From NCBI RefSeq assembly GCF_001905825.1, contig NZ_LIVV01000014.1:62001-126000 (forward strand): a DNA stretch of 64,000 bases. The letters run 5' to 3'. A program made the translations under genes and the position numbers. The notes below the pieces were generated by a model. The model saw nothing but the letters and a program-made list of their open reading frames with translations. It had not been told where the DNA came from and made no database searches. Numbering within the stretch: the first letter of the stretch is position 1; every line of letters starts with the position of its first letter. The stretch comes from Streptomyces sp. CB02009 (GTDB taxonomy: Bacteria; Actinomycetota; Actinomycetes; Streptomycetales; Streptomycetaceae). Below, piece by piece: positions 1 to 9,354 of this stretch.

Positions 1-1
1 G

Positions 2-841
2 GCGACGATCATCGTCAGGACGTCGGACGCGGACCGGGCCACCCGAGCCGCCGAGGCCACGGAGGGGGTCGTCGAGGTCAGGACCGTCGCCAAGACGCCG
101 AACGGCGAACTCACCCAGCTCGCTGCCGTCCTGGCGGGGACCCCCGACAGCGCGCAGGCCAAGAACACGGTCGAGGCCCTCCGCGAAAAGACCGACGGAC
201 TCGTCGGCGGCACGGCGGCGCAGGCCCTGGACAAGGAGACCGCCACCGCACGCGACCTCAAGGTCGTCGTTCCGCTCGTCCTGCTCGTCGTCCTGCTCGT
301 CCTCATCTGGCTGCTGCGGTCGTTCGTCGCACCGCTCGTCCTCCTGGCCACGGTCGTCGTGTCCTACTTCGCCGCGCTCGGCACCTCGAACCTGATCTTC
401 GAGAACGTCATGCACTACTCCGGCGTCGACTGGTCGATCCCGCTCCTGGGCTTCGTCTTCCTCGTCGCACTCGGCATCGACTACAACATCTTCCTCATGC
501 ATCGCGTGAAGGAGGAGGCCGCCGTCCACGGTCACGACAAGGGAGTTCTGACCGGTCTGATCAGCACCGGCGGCGTGATCACCTCAGCCGGTCTGGTGCT
601 GGCCGCGACCTTCGCGGTCTTCGCCGGACTGCCGCTGGTCGCCATGGCCCAGATGGGCTTCGTCGTCTGCATCGGCGTCCTGATCGACACCTTCCTGGTC
701 CGCACGGTCCTGGTGCCCGCGCTCGCGCTCGACCTCGGCCCGCGCTTCTGGGCGCCGGGCGCCCTGTCCAAGGCCGGCGCGTCCGGCCCGGCAGCGGAGC
801 CTTCCGGCGCCGTGAAGGAGCGTGAGCTCGAGAGCGTCTGA
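2..841 (+). CDS. MMPL/RND-family transporter, C-terminal part (5' end outside window)
   Basis: The reading frame is open from the left edge, so only the last 279 residues are present. The visible part has a soluble periplasmic-type segment followed by five hydrophobic helices. The segment AFVFLVALGIDYNIFLMHR-like (seen as GIDYNIFLMHRVKEE) is the helix motif typical of MMPL lipid and drug exporters. A charged tail follows the last helix. Such proteins use the proton gradient to move lipids or drugs across the cytoplasmic membrane. It ends in a GC-rich hairpin before the O-methyltransferase, so it probably belongs to a separate transcript; it could be an export or resistance gene of the cluster or simply a neighbour. 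Confidence 0.85.
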   Translation, partial: ATIIVRTSDADRATRAAEATEGVVEVRTVAKTPNGELTQLAAVLAGTPDSAQAKNTVEALREKTDGLVGGTAAQALDKETATARDLKVVVPLVLLVVLLVLIWLLRSFVAPLVLLATVVVSYFAALGTSNLIFENVMHYSGVDWSIPLLGFVFLVALGIDYNIFLMHRVKEEAAVHGHDKGVLTGLISTGGVITSAGLVLAATFAVFAGLPLVAMAQMGFVVCIGVLIDTFLVRTVLVPALALDLGPRFWAPGALSKAGASGPAAEPSGAVKERELESV

Positions 842-858
842 CGACCCGTCGCCCGTCC

Positions 859-898
859 GGCGCCGCCGCCGTCCCCGCCCGGGGACGGCCGCGGCGCC
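859..898 (+). terminator. GC-rich hairpin after the MMPL gene
   Basis: Imperfect inverted repeat (arms begin GGCGCCGCCG and end CGGCGCC) just after the MMPL stop codon. A U-rich tail is not evident, as is common in this type of genome. It probably ends the MMPL transcript. Confidence 0.5.
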
Positions 899-924
899 GC
901 GGCGTGAGCGGTCCAAGCCAGCAG

Positions 925-942
925 CGCAATAAGGGAGATGGG
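925..942 (+). promoter_or_regulatory. Weaker copy of the shared 18-bp box, upstream of the O-methyltransferase
   Basis: CGCA, six bases, GAGATG, then GG instead of the usual CG. It lies 72 bp before the GTG start at 1014 and points towards it, which is the same geometry as the eight better copies elsewhere in the window. Confidence 0.4.
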
Positions 943-1013
943 ACGCACGTGCCCATACGCGACGATGAAGGACGCGGGCTCGCTAGGAGCCCTCTGACGA
1001 GGGAGGACATGCC

Positions 1014-2021
1014 GTGTTGGGTGACGAGGACGGCTCGGCCGCCAAGCTGTGGGCCATGGCGAGCCTGGGCACGCCGATGGCGATACGGACCGCAGCGACG
1101 CTGCGCGTCGCCGACCACATCGCCGCCGGCCGCCGCACCGCGGCGGAGCTGGCGGAGACCGTCGGCGCGCACCCCGGGGCGCTCGAACGACTGCTGCGGT
1201 ACCTGGCGGTCCGGGGGGTCCTGGACGTCGACGACGCCGGGCGCTACACCCTGACGCCACTGGGCGAACCCCTGCGTGAGGACCACCCCGCCGGAATCCG
1301 CGCCTGGTTCGACACCGAGGGCGCGGGCCGCGGCGAGCTGTCGTTCGTCGAGCTGCCGCACAGCGTCCGCACCGGCGAGGCTGCCTTTCCGGTCCGCTAC
1401 GGACGCGAGTACTGGGAGGATCTGACCGCCGACGCCGACCGAGCGGCCTCCTTCAACGAGCTCCTCGGTGCCGACGTGGCCGTACGGGCGCCCGGTGTCG
1501 TCTCCGGATTCGACTGGGCATCGGTGGGTCACGTCGTCGATGTCGGCGGCGGCAACGGCTCCCTGCTGGCCGAGCTGCTGAAGGCGAACCCGACGCTGCG
1601 TGGCACCGTCGTCGACCTGCCCGACGCCGCGCTGGCCGCCAAGGAGCGGTTCGCCGACGAGGGAATCGGCGACCGCGCTGACGCCGTGGCCGGCAGCTTC
1701 TTCGACGCGCTGCCCGCGGGTGCGGGCGGGTACGTCCTCTCGCTGGTCCTGCACGATTGGGACGACGAGGCCGCCACCGCCATCCTGCGGCGCTGCGCCG
1801 AGGCCGCCGGGGACGCCGGCTCGGTCTTCGTGATCGAGTCGATCGGCGCGACCGGCGAGGCGCCGCACACCGGAATGGACCTGCGCATGCTCTGTGTCTA
1901 CGGGGCCAAGGAGCGCGGCGTCGCCGAATTCTCCGCTCTGGCCGCGGCCGCGGGACTCGACGTCGCCGCGGTGCACCCCGCCGGGCCCTCGGCGATCATC
2001 GAGCTCACCGCCGCCCGATGA
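1014..2021 (+). CDS. SAM-dependent O-methyltransferase (plant-type/AcMT family)
   Basis: 335 aa. An N-terminal dimerisation/winged-helix region (about residues 10-100) precedes a Rossmann domain with the SAM-binding motif VVDVGGGNGSLLAELL (about residues 168-183). The motif LVLHDWDDEAA further on is typical of small-molecule O-methyltransferases of this family. The GTG start is chosen because GGGAGG lies 6-10 nt upstream. It overlaps the downstream P450 by 4 nt (ATGA), so the two are translationally coupled. In C-1027 biosynthesis a P450 and an O-methyltransferase install the methoxy group of the benzoxazolinate. Given the ADIC genes just downstream, I infer the same role here; the exact position methylated cannot be read from sequence. 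Confidence 0.88.
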   Translation: MLGDEDGSAAKLWAMASLGTPMAIRTAATLRVADHIAAGRRTAAELAETVGAHPGALERLLRYLAVRGVLDVDDAGRYTLTPLGEPLREDHPAGIRAWFDTEGAGRGELSFVELPHSVRTGEAAFPVRYGREYWEDLTADADRAASFNELLGADVAVRAPGVVSGFDWASVGHVVDVGGGNGSLLAELLKANPTLRGTVVDLPDAALAAKERFADEGIGDRADAVAGSFFDALPAGAGGYVLSLVLHDWDDEAATAILRRCAEAAGDAGSVFVIESIGATGEAPHTGMDLRMLCVYGAKERGVAEFSALAAAAGLDVAAVHPAGPSAIIELTAAR

Positions 2022-3262
2022 GCCGTCCCACATCCGTCGGCAGGGCGTCAGTGAAGGAGGCGTTCGCCGAGCTGGGCACAGTCCGGGGCCGCCAGCACCC
2101 CTATCCCCTGTACGAGGTGATCCGGTCCCACGGCGCCACGGCCTGGCTCAAGCCGGGCCGGCTCGTCGTCACCGGATACGAGGAGTGCGACCGCGCCCTG
2201 CGGGACACGCGTCTGCACGTCCAGGACGCCGCGGGCTACGACGCGACCTCGCCCGGATGGCGGGACCACTCCTCGCTGCGCGCCTTCACGAGCTCGATGC
2301 TGTACAGCAACCCGCCGGACCACACCCGGCTGCGTGCAGTGGCCGGTTTCGCGTTCACGCCACCGAAGATCCGCCGGCTCCGGTCCGTCGTCGTGGAGAT
2401 GGCCGACCGGCTGCTGGACCGCATGGCCCGCCTCGGCGCCGGCGGGGCGCCCGTGGACCTGATCGCCGAGTACGCGTCCCGCCTCCCGGTCGCCGTGATC
2501 AGCACCATGCTCGGATTCCCGGAAGAGGACCAGGTGTGGTTCCGCGACATGGCCTCCACCGTCGCCGTCTCCACCGACGGCTTCGGGGACCCCGCTGCCC
2601 TGGAACGGGCCGACCGGGCGATGGACGACTTGACCGCGTACTTCACCGACCTCGTCGACCGTCGCCGCCGCGACCCGCGCGACGACCTCGTCACCCTTCT
2701 CACACGGACGCACGACGACGACCCGCGACGCCTCGGCCACGACGAGCTGATGGGCACTCTCATGGTGCTGCTCACCGCCGGCTTCGAGACGACGAGTTTC
2801 CTCATCGGCCACGGTGCGATGCTCGCCATGGAGCGGGCCTCCCTCGCCGGACGGTTGCGCACCGAGCCGGACTTCGCCCCGGCCTATGTCGAGGAGATCC
2901 TCCGCTTCGAACCTCCCGTGCACGTCACCAGCCGCTGGGCCGCCGCCGACACCGAGCTGCTCGGCACCCCCGTCCCTGCCGGGAGCCGGCTGACTCTGAT
3001 CCTGGCCGCCGCCAACCGTGACCCGCGGCGCTTCGCCGACCCCGCCCGCTTCGACCCGGACCGCCCCGACAACCGCCCCCTGAGCTTCGGGGCCGGCGGG
3101 CACTTCTGCCTGGGCGCCCCGCTGGCCCGTCTGGAGGCCGCGCTCGCGCTGCCCCGACTGTTCGCCCGGTTCCCCGGCCTGACCGCGACCGAGCCGCCCG
3201 TGTACCGCGACCGCTGGGTCGTCCGCGGCCTCGACACCTTCCCCGTCGCGGTCGCCGCGTGA
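2018..3262 (+). CDS. Cytochrome P450 (probable aryl hydroxylase)
   Basis: 414 aa, normal length for a soluble bacterial P450. The I-helix oxygen-binding motif reads AGFETTS, the ExxR helix is in EEILRFEPP, and the haem loop FGAGGHFCLGAPLAR carries the cysteine ligand. The ATG overlaps the methyltransferase stop codon, which fixes the start; an in-frame extension further upstream is antiparallel to real methyltransferase sequence and is not used. Electron partners are not encoded next to it. By analogy with C-1027 it may hydroxylate the benzoxazolinate or its precursor ring before methylation (inference). Confidence 0.93.
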   Translation: MSRPTSVGRASVKEAFAELGTVRGRQHPYPLYEVIRSHGATAWLKPGRLVVTGYEECDRALRDTRLHVQDAAGYDATSPGWRDHSSLRAFTSSMLYSNPPDHTRLRAVAGFAFTPPKIRRLRSVVVEMADRLLDRMARLGAGGAPVDLIAEYASRLPVAVISTMLGFPEEDQVWFRDMASTVAVSTDGFGDPAALERADRAMDDLTAYFTDLVDRRRRDPRDDLVTLLTRTHDDDPRRLGHDELMGTLMVLLTAGFETTSFLIGHGAMLAMERASLAGRLRTEPDFAPAYVEEILRFEPPVHVTSRWAAADTELLGTPVPAGSRLTLILAAANRDPRRFADPARFDPDRPDNRPLSFGAGGHFCLGAPLARLEAALALPRLFARFPGLTATEPPVYRDRWVVRGLDTFPVAVAA

Positions 3263-3304
3263 GGAGAGGGAGCCAGTACCAGGTTCCGGCCCGCAGATCC
3301 ATCA

Positions 3305-3322
3305 AGCATTTACGAAGATGCT
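3305..3322 (+). promoter_or_regulatory. Shared 18-bp box upstream of the iron-sulfur flavoprotein gene
   Basis: AGCA, six bases, AAGATG, CT. It points towards the GTG at 3440, 118 bp downstream, inside a 177-bp gap that is otherwise empty. A possible -10 element (GATTTA) lies about 24 nt further on. The overlapping CGAAG-ATG-CTTCG is itself a small palindrome. Confidence 0.6.
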
Positions 3323-3439
3323 TCGATCGGCGGCGGGACACGACGATTTAGGGGAGTCAACGGGCCGAGAGGGCGGCTGGGGAACGCGCCGCGCCGGATC
3401 CCGGTGGCGTCGGCCGGATCCTTCCTAAGGAGACACCTC

Positions 3440-4111
3440 GTGACAGCACGTCTGAAGATCCTCGCCATCAACGGGTCGGAACGCGACGGCAACACCGCCG
3501 ACGTCCTCCGGCACGCGGCCGAGACCGCAGAGCAGCGCGGTGTCGACTTCGAGGTCGTGGACCTGCGCAACACCTGGATGGAGCGCTGCGGACCCTGCGG
3601 TGACTGCAACGACCGCACGATCGCCTGCGAGCTGGGCGACGGAGTGTCCGGCGTCGTGCGGAAGATGATCGAGGCGGACGGGATCGTCTTCGCCGCCCCC
3701 GTGCACGGCTTCGGCACCGCGAGCCTCATGCAGACGTTCATCGAGCGGGCCGGCGTCGGCTATCTCCGCTTCGACAGGCCGCTGAGCAACAAGGTCGCGG
3801 GCATCATCTCTGTCGCCCGCCGCTACAGCGCCGGCGAGGTATGGGCACAGCTCACCGTCAACGCCCTGCTCAACCGGATGATCGTGGTCGGCAGCGGGTT
3901 CCCCGCGACGGTCCACGCGCTGCACCGGGGTGACGCGCTCAAGGACGACGAGGGCATCAAGAACGTCACGCGCATGATCGACCGCATGGTCGACATGATC
4001 CAGCTGCTCGACGAGCACCGTCGGCTCACCGGCCGGGACGACCTGCTGCCGTCCGGCGACGTCAACGAGCGAGTGGGCCTGGCCCTGAACGAGATGACGG
4101 TGTCGGCGTGA
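3440..4111 (+). CDS. Iron-sulfur flavoprotein, candidate ADIC dehydrogenase (SgcG-like)
   Basis: 223 aa with a flavodoxin-like fold: the FMN phosphate loop is NGSERDGNTADVL near the N-terminus. It is followed by CGPCGDC and a fourth cysteine six residues later (C-x2-C-x2-C-x6-C), the compact cluster motif of the iron-sulfur flavoprotein family. In the C-1027 pathway an Fe-S/FMN enzyme (SgcG) oxidises 2-amino-2-deoxyisochorismate to 3-enolpyruvoylanthranilate. The co-location with an ADIC-synthase-like pair makes that role likely here, though the match to SgcG is inferred from family and context. The GTG start is preferred over an upstream in-frame ATG because AAGGAGA lies 6 nt before it. The stop overlaps the next gene by 4 nt. 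Confidence 0.82.
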   Translation: MTARLKILAINGSERDGNTADVLRHAAETAEQRGVDFEVVDLRNTWMERCGPCGDCNDRTIACELGDGVSGVVRKMIEADGIVFAAPVHGFGTASLMQTFIERAGVGYLRFDRPLSNKVAGIISVARRYSAGEVWAQLTVNALLNRMIVVGSGFPATVHALHRGDALKDDEGIKNVTRMIDRMVDMIQLLDEHRRLTGRDDLLPSGDVNERVGLALNEMTVSA

Positions 4112-5544
4112 CCACTGCACCGGTCGCCCCTGCCTGCGGCCGCCGGGCTCAGGACGACTTCCTCGACGTGTACGAGGAGGTCAGCAACGCCTTCTACGCC
4201 TCGACCCTGTCCGACACCGAACTGGCCCGCTGGCGACGCGAGAAGCTGACCGGAGTCCTGCGCCACGTCACCGAGCGCTCACCGTTCTACCGCCGCCACC
4301 TGGCGGGAGCGGACATCGAGGCCGTCACCCCCGGGGACCTATCGTCGCTTCCCTTCACCACCAAGGACGACCTGCGCCGCGAGATGCACGACGTCTTGTC
4401 GGGCCCGCTGTCCGAGGCGAGCATCTACTACGAGACCAACGGGACCACCGGCGCCGCCACCCCCTGCCCGCGCGGGGCCAAGGACATCGTCACCTCCAAC
4501 GCCGCCGTCGAGGAGTCCTGGCGGCGCATGTTCCGCGCTCACTTCGGCGACCGAATGCCGGTGGTCGGTCTCATGGGCCCCTCCGAGCTGTACGCGTTCG
4601 GCGACGTGTTCACCGCCGTCGCAGGCTCCCTGGGCGCCTGTCACGTCAAGATCTGGCCCGAGTCGCCCCGTGTGGGCTTCCGCAAGGCGCTGCGTCTGAT
4701 CGAGGAGCTCGGCGTCGAGGTCGTCGTGTGCGCGCCCGCGCTGTGCCTGAGCCTCGCCAAGGCGGCGCTGCACTACGGCTACGACCTCGCCCGGCTCCCC
4801 GTGAAGCTGTTCCTCGTGCTCGGCGAGATCTGCACCCCGGAGTTCGCCGCCAACGTCTCGACCGTGTGGCCGCACGCCGTGGTCCGTCCCGCGCTGTACG
4901 GCTCCCAGGAGGCGCTGTGCATCGCCACCGGGGGCGACAACGGCCGGCTCCACCTGTCGGTGCCCAACTACCTGGCCGAAGTGATCGACCCGGAGACAGG
5001 AGCCGTCCTCGGTGACACAGGCGAGGGCGAACTCACCCTGACCATGCTGGTAGACGGCATCAAGCCGCTGATCCGGTACCGCACCGGCGACCTGGTCCGC
5101 ATCACTCCGGCACCGCCGGGTTCGCCGCTGCCCGGACCGGTCGTCGACGTCGTCGGCCGGGTCGCGGACCGGATCCCGCTGGGCGGAGCCCTGCTGTACC
5201 CCGGTGAGCTGGAGGCCGCGATCCTCGACGGCGTCCGCGGCTGCCTGGGGTACCAGGTGGTCGTCGACCACACACTCGACGGTGTCGACGAGGTCACCGT
5301 ACGCATGGATCTGCTGCCCGGATCCGCCGACCCGGACGCCACCGGCACGGCCGTGGCCTCGCGACTGCGGGCGCTCACCGGAGCCGTCGTCCGGGTCGTC
5401 GTCGACAGCGACCTCGACCCGGTGACACACACCGGCTCGTTCGTGAGCTGGAAGGCGGCCCGGGTGCTCGACCTGCGATCGGGCCCCGACAGCGCGGTCG
5501 AGACCGCCCGGCAGGTCGCGCACCGCTACGCGATCACCACCTGA
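4108..5544 (+). CDS. PaaK-like acyl-adenylating enzyme 1
   Basis: 478 aa. It has the AMP-forming ligase signature in divergent, PaaK-like form: P-loop-type YETNGTTGAATP (about residues 108-119), adenine-site motif YGSQEALC, and RYRTGDLV. A C-terminal lysine sits in SFVSWKAARVLDL. GTGA overlaps the iron-sulfur flavoprotein stop codon. PaaK-type enzymes activate aryl acids as acyl-AMP or aryl-CoA. An acyl-AMP ligase has been reported to close the lactam ring of benzoxazolinate from enolpyruvoylanthranilate. One of the two ligases in this block could do that and the other could activate the finished acid for transfer; which is which cannot be told from sequence. Confidence 0.82.
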   Translation: MTTAPVAPACGRRAQDDFLDVYEEVSNAFYASTLSDTELARWRREKLTGVLRHVTERSPFYRRHLAGADIEAVTPGDLSSLPFTTKDDLRREMHDVLSGPLSEASIYYETNGTTGAATPCPRGAKDIVTSNAAVEESWRRMFRAHFGDRMPVVGLMGPSELYAFGDVFTAVAGSLGACHVKIWPESPRVGFRKALRLIEELGVEVVVCAPALCLSLAKAALHYGYDLARLPVKLFLVLGEICTPEFAANVSTVWPHAVVRPALYGSQEALCIATGGDNGRLHLSVPNYLAEVIDPETGAVLGDTGEGELTLTMLVDGIKPLIRYRTGDLVRITPAPPGSPLPGPVVDVVGRVADRIPLGGALLYPGELEAAILDGVRGCLGYQVVVDHTLDGVDEVTVRMDLLPGSADPDATGTAVASRLRALTGAVVRVVVDSDLDPVTHTGSFVSWKAARVLDLRSGPDSAVETARQVAHRYAITT

Positions 5545-5560
5545 GCCCGAAGGACCCCCG

Positions 5561-7035
<1,475 letters not shown>

Positions 7036-7039
<4 letters not shown>

Positions 7040-7683
7040 CGCCCTTCCTCGCCGACGCGACCGCGGCGCGGCCCCGCGTCCTGGTCGTCGACGCCTTCGA
7101 CAGCTTCGTCGACATCCTCCGGCAGTACCTGATGTCGGCCGGAGCCGATCCGGTCATGGTGCGCTCCACCGCAGTGCGTCTGACGGACGTCGAACGGGAC
7201 CTCCCCGACGCGATCCTGCTGGGCCCGGGCCCCGGCCACCCGGACGAGTCGGGCCATGTCGAGATCGTGCAGGCCTTCGGTGGACGTCTGCCGCTGCTCG
7301 GCGTCTGCCTCGGCCACCAGGCCATCGGCCGCGCGTACGGTGCCGAAGTGGTGCCGGCGCGTCGGCTGATGCACGGCAAGGCCAGCCCGATCGACCACGA
7401 CGGACGGGGCCTGTTCACCGGGCTGCCCGCCGGTTTCTCAGCGACCCGGTACCACTCCCTCGTCGTGCCGGAGTCCACGGTCCCGGACTGCCTGGAGGTC
7501 ACGGCGCGCTCCGCCGACGACGCCTACGTGATGGGGCTGCGCCACCGGACCCTGCCCGTCGAGTCCGTCCAGTTCCACCCGGAAAGCTTCCGCACCGACC
7601 ACGGGATGCGCATGATCTCCAACTTCCTCGAGGGCGTACGCCTGTTCTCCGCCGTGGCCGCTCCCGCCCGGGCGGCCGCCTGA
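7036..7683 (+). CDS. Class I glutamine amidotransferase subunit for the ADIC synthase
   Basis: 215 aa TrpG/PabA-type glutaminase. The nucleophile elbow GVCLGHQAIGRAYG holds the catalytic cysteine; the oxyanion region reads LLGPGPGHPDESG; the His-x-Glu pair is in QFHPESFRTDHG near residue 177. GTG start overlapping the TrpE-like stop codon. It supplies ammonia to the component I enzyme upstream. A dedicated amidotransferase in the operon means the pathway need not borrow the TrpG or PabA of primary metabolism. Confidence 0.92.
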
Positions 7684-7714
7684 GCAGGGGCGCCACGACG
7701 GGACGCGGGAAGAC

Positions 7715-7732
7715 CGCACGCGGCGAGATGCG
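7715..7732 (+). promoter_or_regulatory. Shared 18-bp box upstream of PaaK-like ligase 2
   Basis: CGCA, six bases, GAGATG, CG, in the 108-bp gap between the amidotransferase and the second ligase. It ends 60 bp before the GTG start at 7792 and points towards it. Its presence suggests an internal promoter, so the last two genes of this block may have their own transcript. Confidence 0.55.
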
Positions 7733-7791
7733 CGGCCGACGGCGGGCGTGATGGGCTCGCTCGCGTCGGCGTCGCGCAGCACGGAGGCGTA

Positions 7792-9099
7792 GTGGAGTAC
7801 TGGAACGTCACAGCGGAGACCATGCCCCGCGAGGAGCTGGAGCAATGGCAGTGGCGCAGGCTGAGCCGCGCCCTGGACCACGCCCGGCGGAACTCGCCGT
7901 TCTGGGCGGAGCGGATCCCGGACGGCATCACCTCGATGGCCGCGTACACGGAGCGGATGCCGCTGCTGTACAAGGCGGACCTGCTCGCCTCGCAGCAGGC
8001 CGCACCGCCGTACGGAACGTGGCCCTCGCTCGACCCGGCGTTCGGCGTACGCCACCACCAGACCAGCGGTACCAGCGGCAACCCTCCGGTCCGTACGTTC
8101 GACACCGAACGCGACTGGAAATGGATCACAGACACCTTCTGCACGGCCCTGTACGCCAACGGGGTGCGCTCGCACCACAAGGCCCTGGTGTCCTTCGGCT
8201 ACGGCCTGTTCGCCGGGTTCTGGGGCATGCACTACGCCCTGGAGCGCATGGGGTGCACCGTCGTCCCGGCCGGCGGTCTCGACTCCAAGACGGTGGTCCG
8301 TCTGCTCGTCGACTACCGGATCGAGGTCCTCGGCCTCACCCCGAGCTACGCGATGCGGCTCATCGAGACGGCCGCCGAGATGGGCGTCGACCTCGCCCGC
8401 GACGCCAACGTCCAGGTCATGCTGGCCGGCGCGGAGCCGCGCTCCGACTTCACTACCCGGACCATCGAAGAGGCCTTCGGAGCCCGCGTCTTCAACGCCG
8501 CCGGGACCACCGAGTTCGGCGGGGTCTTCATGTTCGAATGCCCCACGCGACGCAATGCCTGCCACATCAACGAGCCGACGGTCATAGAGGAGGTCCTGCA
8601 CCCCGAGACGAAGGAACCGGTCGGCTACGGCGAGGAGGGCGTCCGCGTCACCACCGGCCTGTATCGCGAGGGCATGCAGCTCTTCCGCCACTGGACCGAG
8701 GACATCGTCGTCAAGCGGCCGTACACCGACTGCGGGTGCGGCCGGACCTGGGACTTCCTGGACGGCGGCATCCTGCGGCGTTACGACGACATGCGCAAGA
8801 TCCGCGGGGTCTCGGTCACCCCGGTGATGATCGAGGACGTACTGCGTGGGTTCACCGAAGTCAGCGAGTTCCGCTCCTCCATCCGCACAGTCCGCGGGCT
8901 CGACACCATCCACGTCCAGGCCGAGGCGGCTGACGTCACGGGCGCGGCCGCGCCTGTCCTGTGTGCCCGGATCGCCGAGGAGTTCAAGCGCGAGATCGGC
9001 ATCCGGCCCCAGGTGGAACTCGTCCCCGCGGGCAGTCTGCCCCGCACGAAATGGAAGGCGGCACGGCTTCATGACGAACGACAGCTCGCTCGCGCCTGA
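7792..9099 (+). CDS. PaaK-like acyl-adenylating enzyme 2
   Basis: 435 aa, the usual length for phenylacetate-CoA-ligase-type enzymes. Motifs: P-loop QTSGTSGNPPVRTF, NAAGTTEFGG (adenine pocket), RHWTEDIV, and a C-terminal LPRTKWKAARL with the likely adenylation lysine. Cysteines in FECPTRRNACH and DCGCGRTW resemble the metal-binding cysteines of many PaaK proteins. The protein is only distantly similar to ligase 1, so the two likely act on different acids or at different steps. GTG start with GGAGG upstream. The 3' end overlaps the following small gene by 29 nt. Confidence 0.87.
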   Translation: MEYWNVTAETMPREELEQWQWRRLSRALDHARRNSPFWAERIPDGITSMAAYTERMPLLYKADLLASQQAAPPYGTWPSLDPAFGVRHHQTSGTSGNPPVRTFDTERDWKWITDTFCTALYANGVRSHHKALVSFGYGLFAGFWGMHYALERMGCTVVPAGGLDSKTVVRLLVDYRIEVLGLTPSYAMRLIETAAEMGVDLARDANVQVMLAGAEPRSDFTTRTIEEAFGARVFNAAGTTEFGGVFMFECPTRRNACHINEPTVIEEVLHPETKEPVGYGEEGVRVTTGLYREGMQLFRHWTEDIVVKRPYTDCGCGRTWDFLDGGILRRYDDMRKIRGVSVTPVMIEDVLRGFTEVSEFRSSIRTVRGLDTIHVQAEAADVTGAAAPVLCARIAEEFKREIGIRPQVELVPAGSLPRTKWKAARLHDERQLARA

Positions 9100-9280
9100 G
9101 CAGCAGGGTCGGCTCCTGGAGAGCTACCGCACCCTCGTGGACCTGGCCGAGGGCTGCCGCGTGCCGGCGGTGTCCGCCGCCCTGCGCGGCGCCCTCGCCG
9201 AACTGCGCGTCGCGCTCGACGGGCAGGCGGTGGAACTGGAGGACTACTACCGGCCGGTCGGCGCAGGCGCGAGGAACTGA
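9071..9280 (+). CDS. Small protein of unknown function after PaaK ligase 2
   Basis: 69 aa, ATG start inside the 3' end of the ligase gene. The sequence is mostly helical with alternating Leu/Ala and acidic residues and ends with EDYYRPVGAGARN. No transmembrane segment, no cysteine, and no phosphopantetheine serine motif, so it is not an acyl carrier protein. Being translated from the same message and directly before the terminator, it may be a helper subunit of the ligase. I do not recognise the family with certainty. Confidence 0.65.
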   Translation: MTNDSSLAPEQQGRLLESYRTLVDLAEGCRVPAVSAALRGALAELRVALDGQAVELEDYYRPVGAGARN

Positions 9281-9299
9281 GCCGCAGGCGTACACCCGG

Positions 9300-9353
9300 C
9301 CACAGACGGCGAAGGGGCGGGACCGACAGGTCCCGCCCCTTCGCCGTCTGTGG
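9300..9353. terminator. Perfect 25-bp inverted repeat between convergent genes
   Basis: Arms 9300-9324 and 9329-9353 are perfectly complementary around a 4-base loop (GACA). It lies between block A and the convergent solute-binding-protein gene, whose stop codon begins two bases later, so it can terminate transcription from both sides. Confidence 0.85.
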
Positions 9354-9354
9354 G

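Noticed and set aside
9071..9280. Small gene considered as an acyl carrier protein
   Set aside because: No G-x-D-S-L/I serine motif and wrong helix pattern. The 61-aa peptide and the 126-aa protein at 59313 were rejected as carriers for the same reason.
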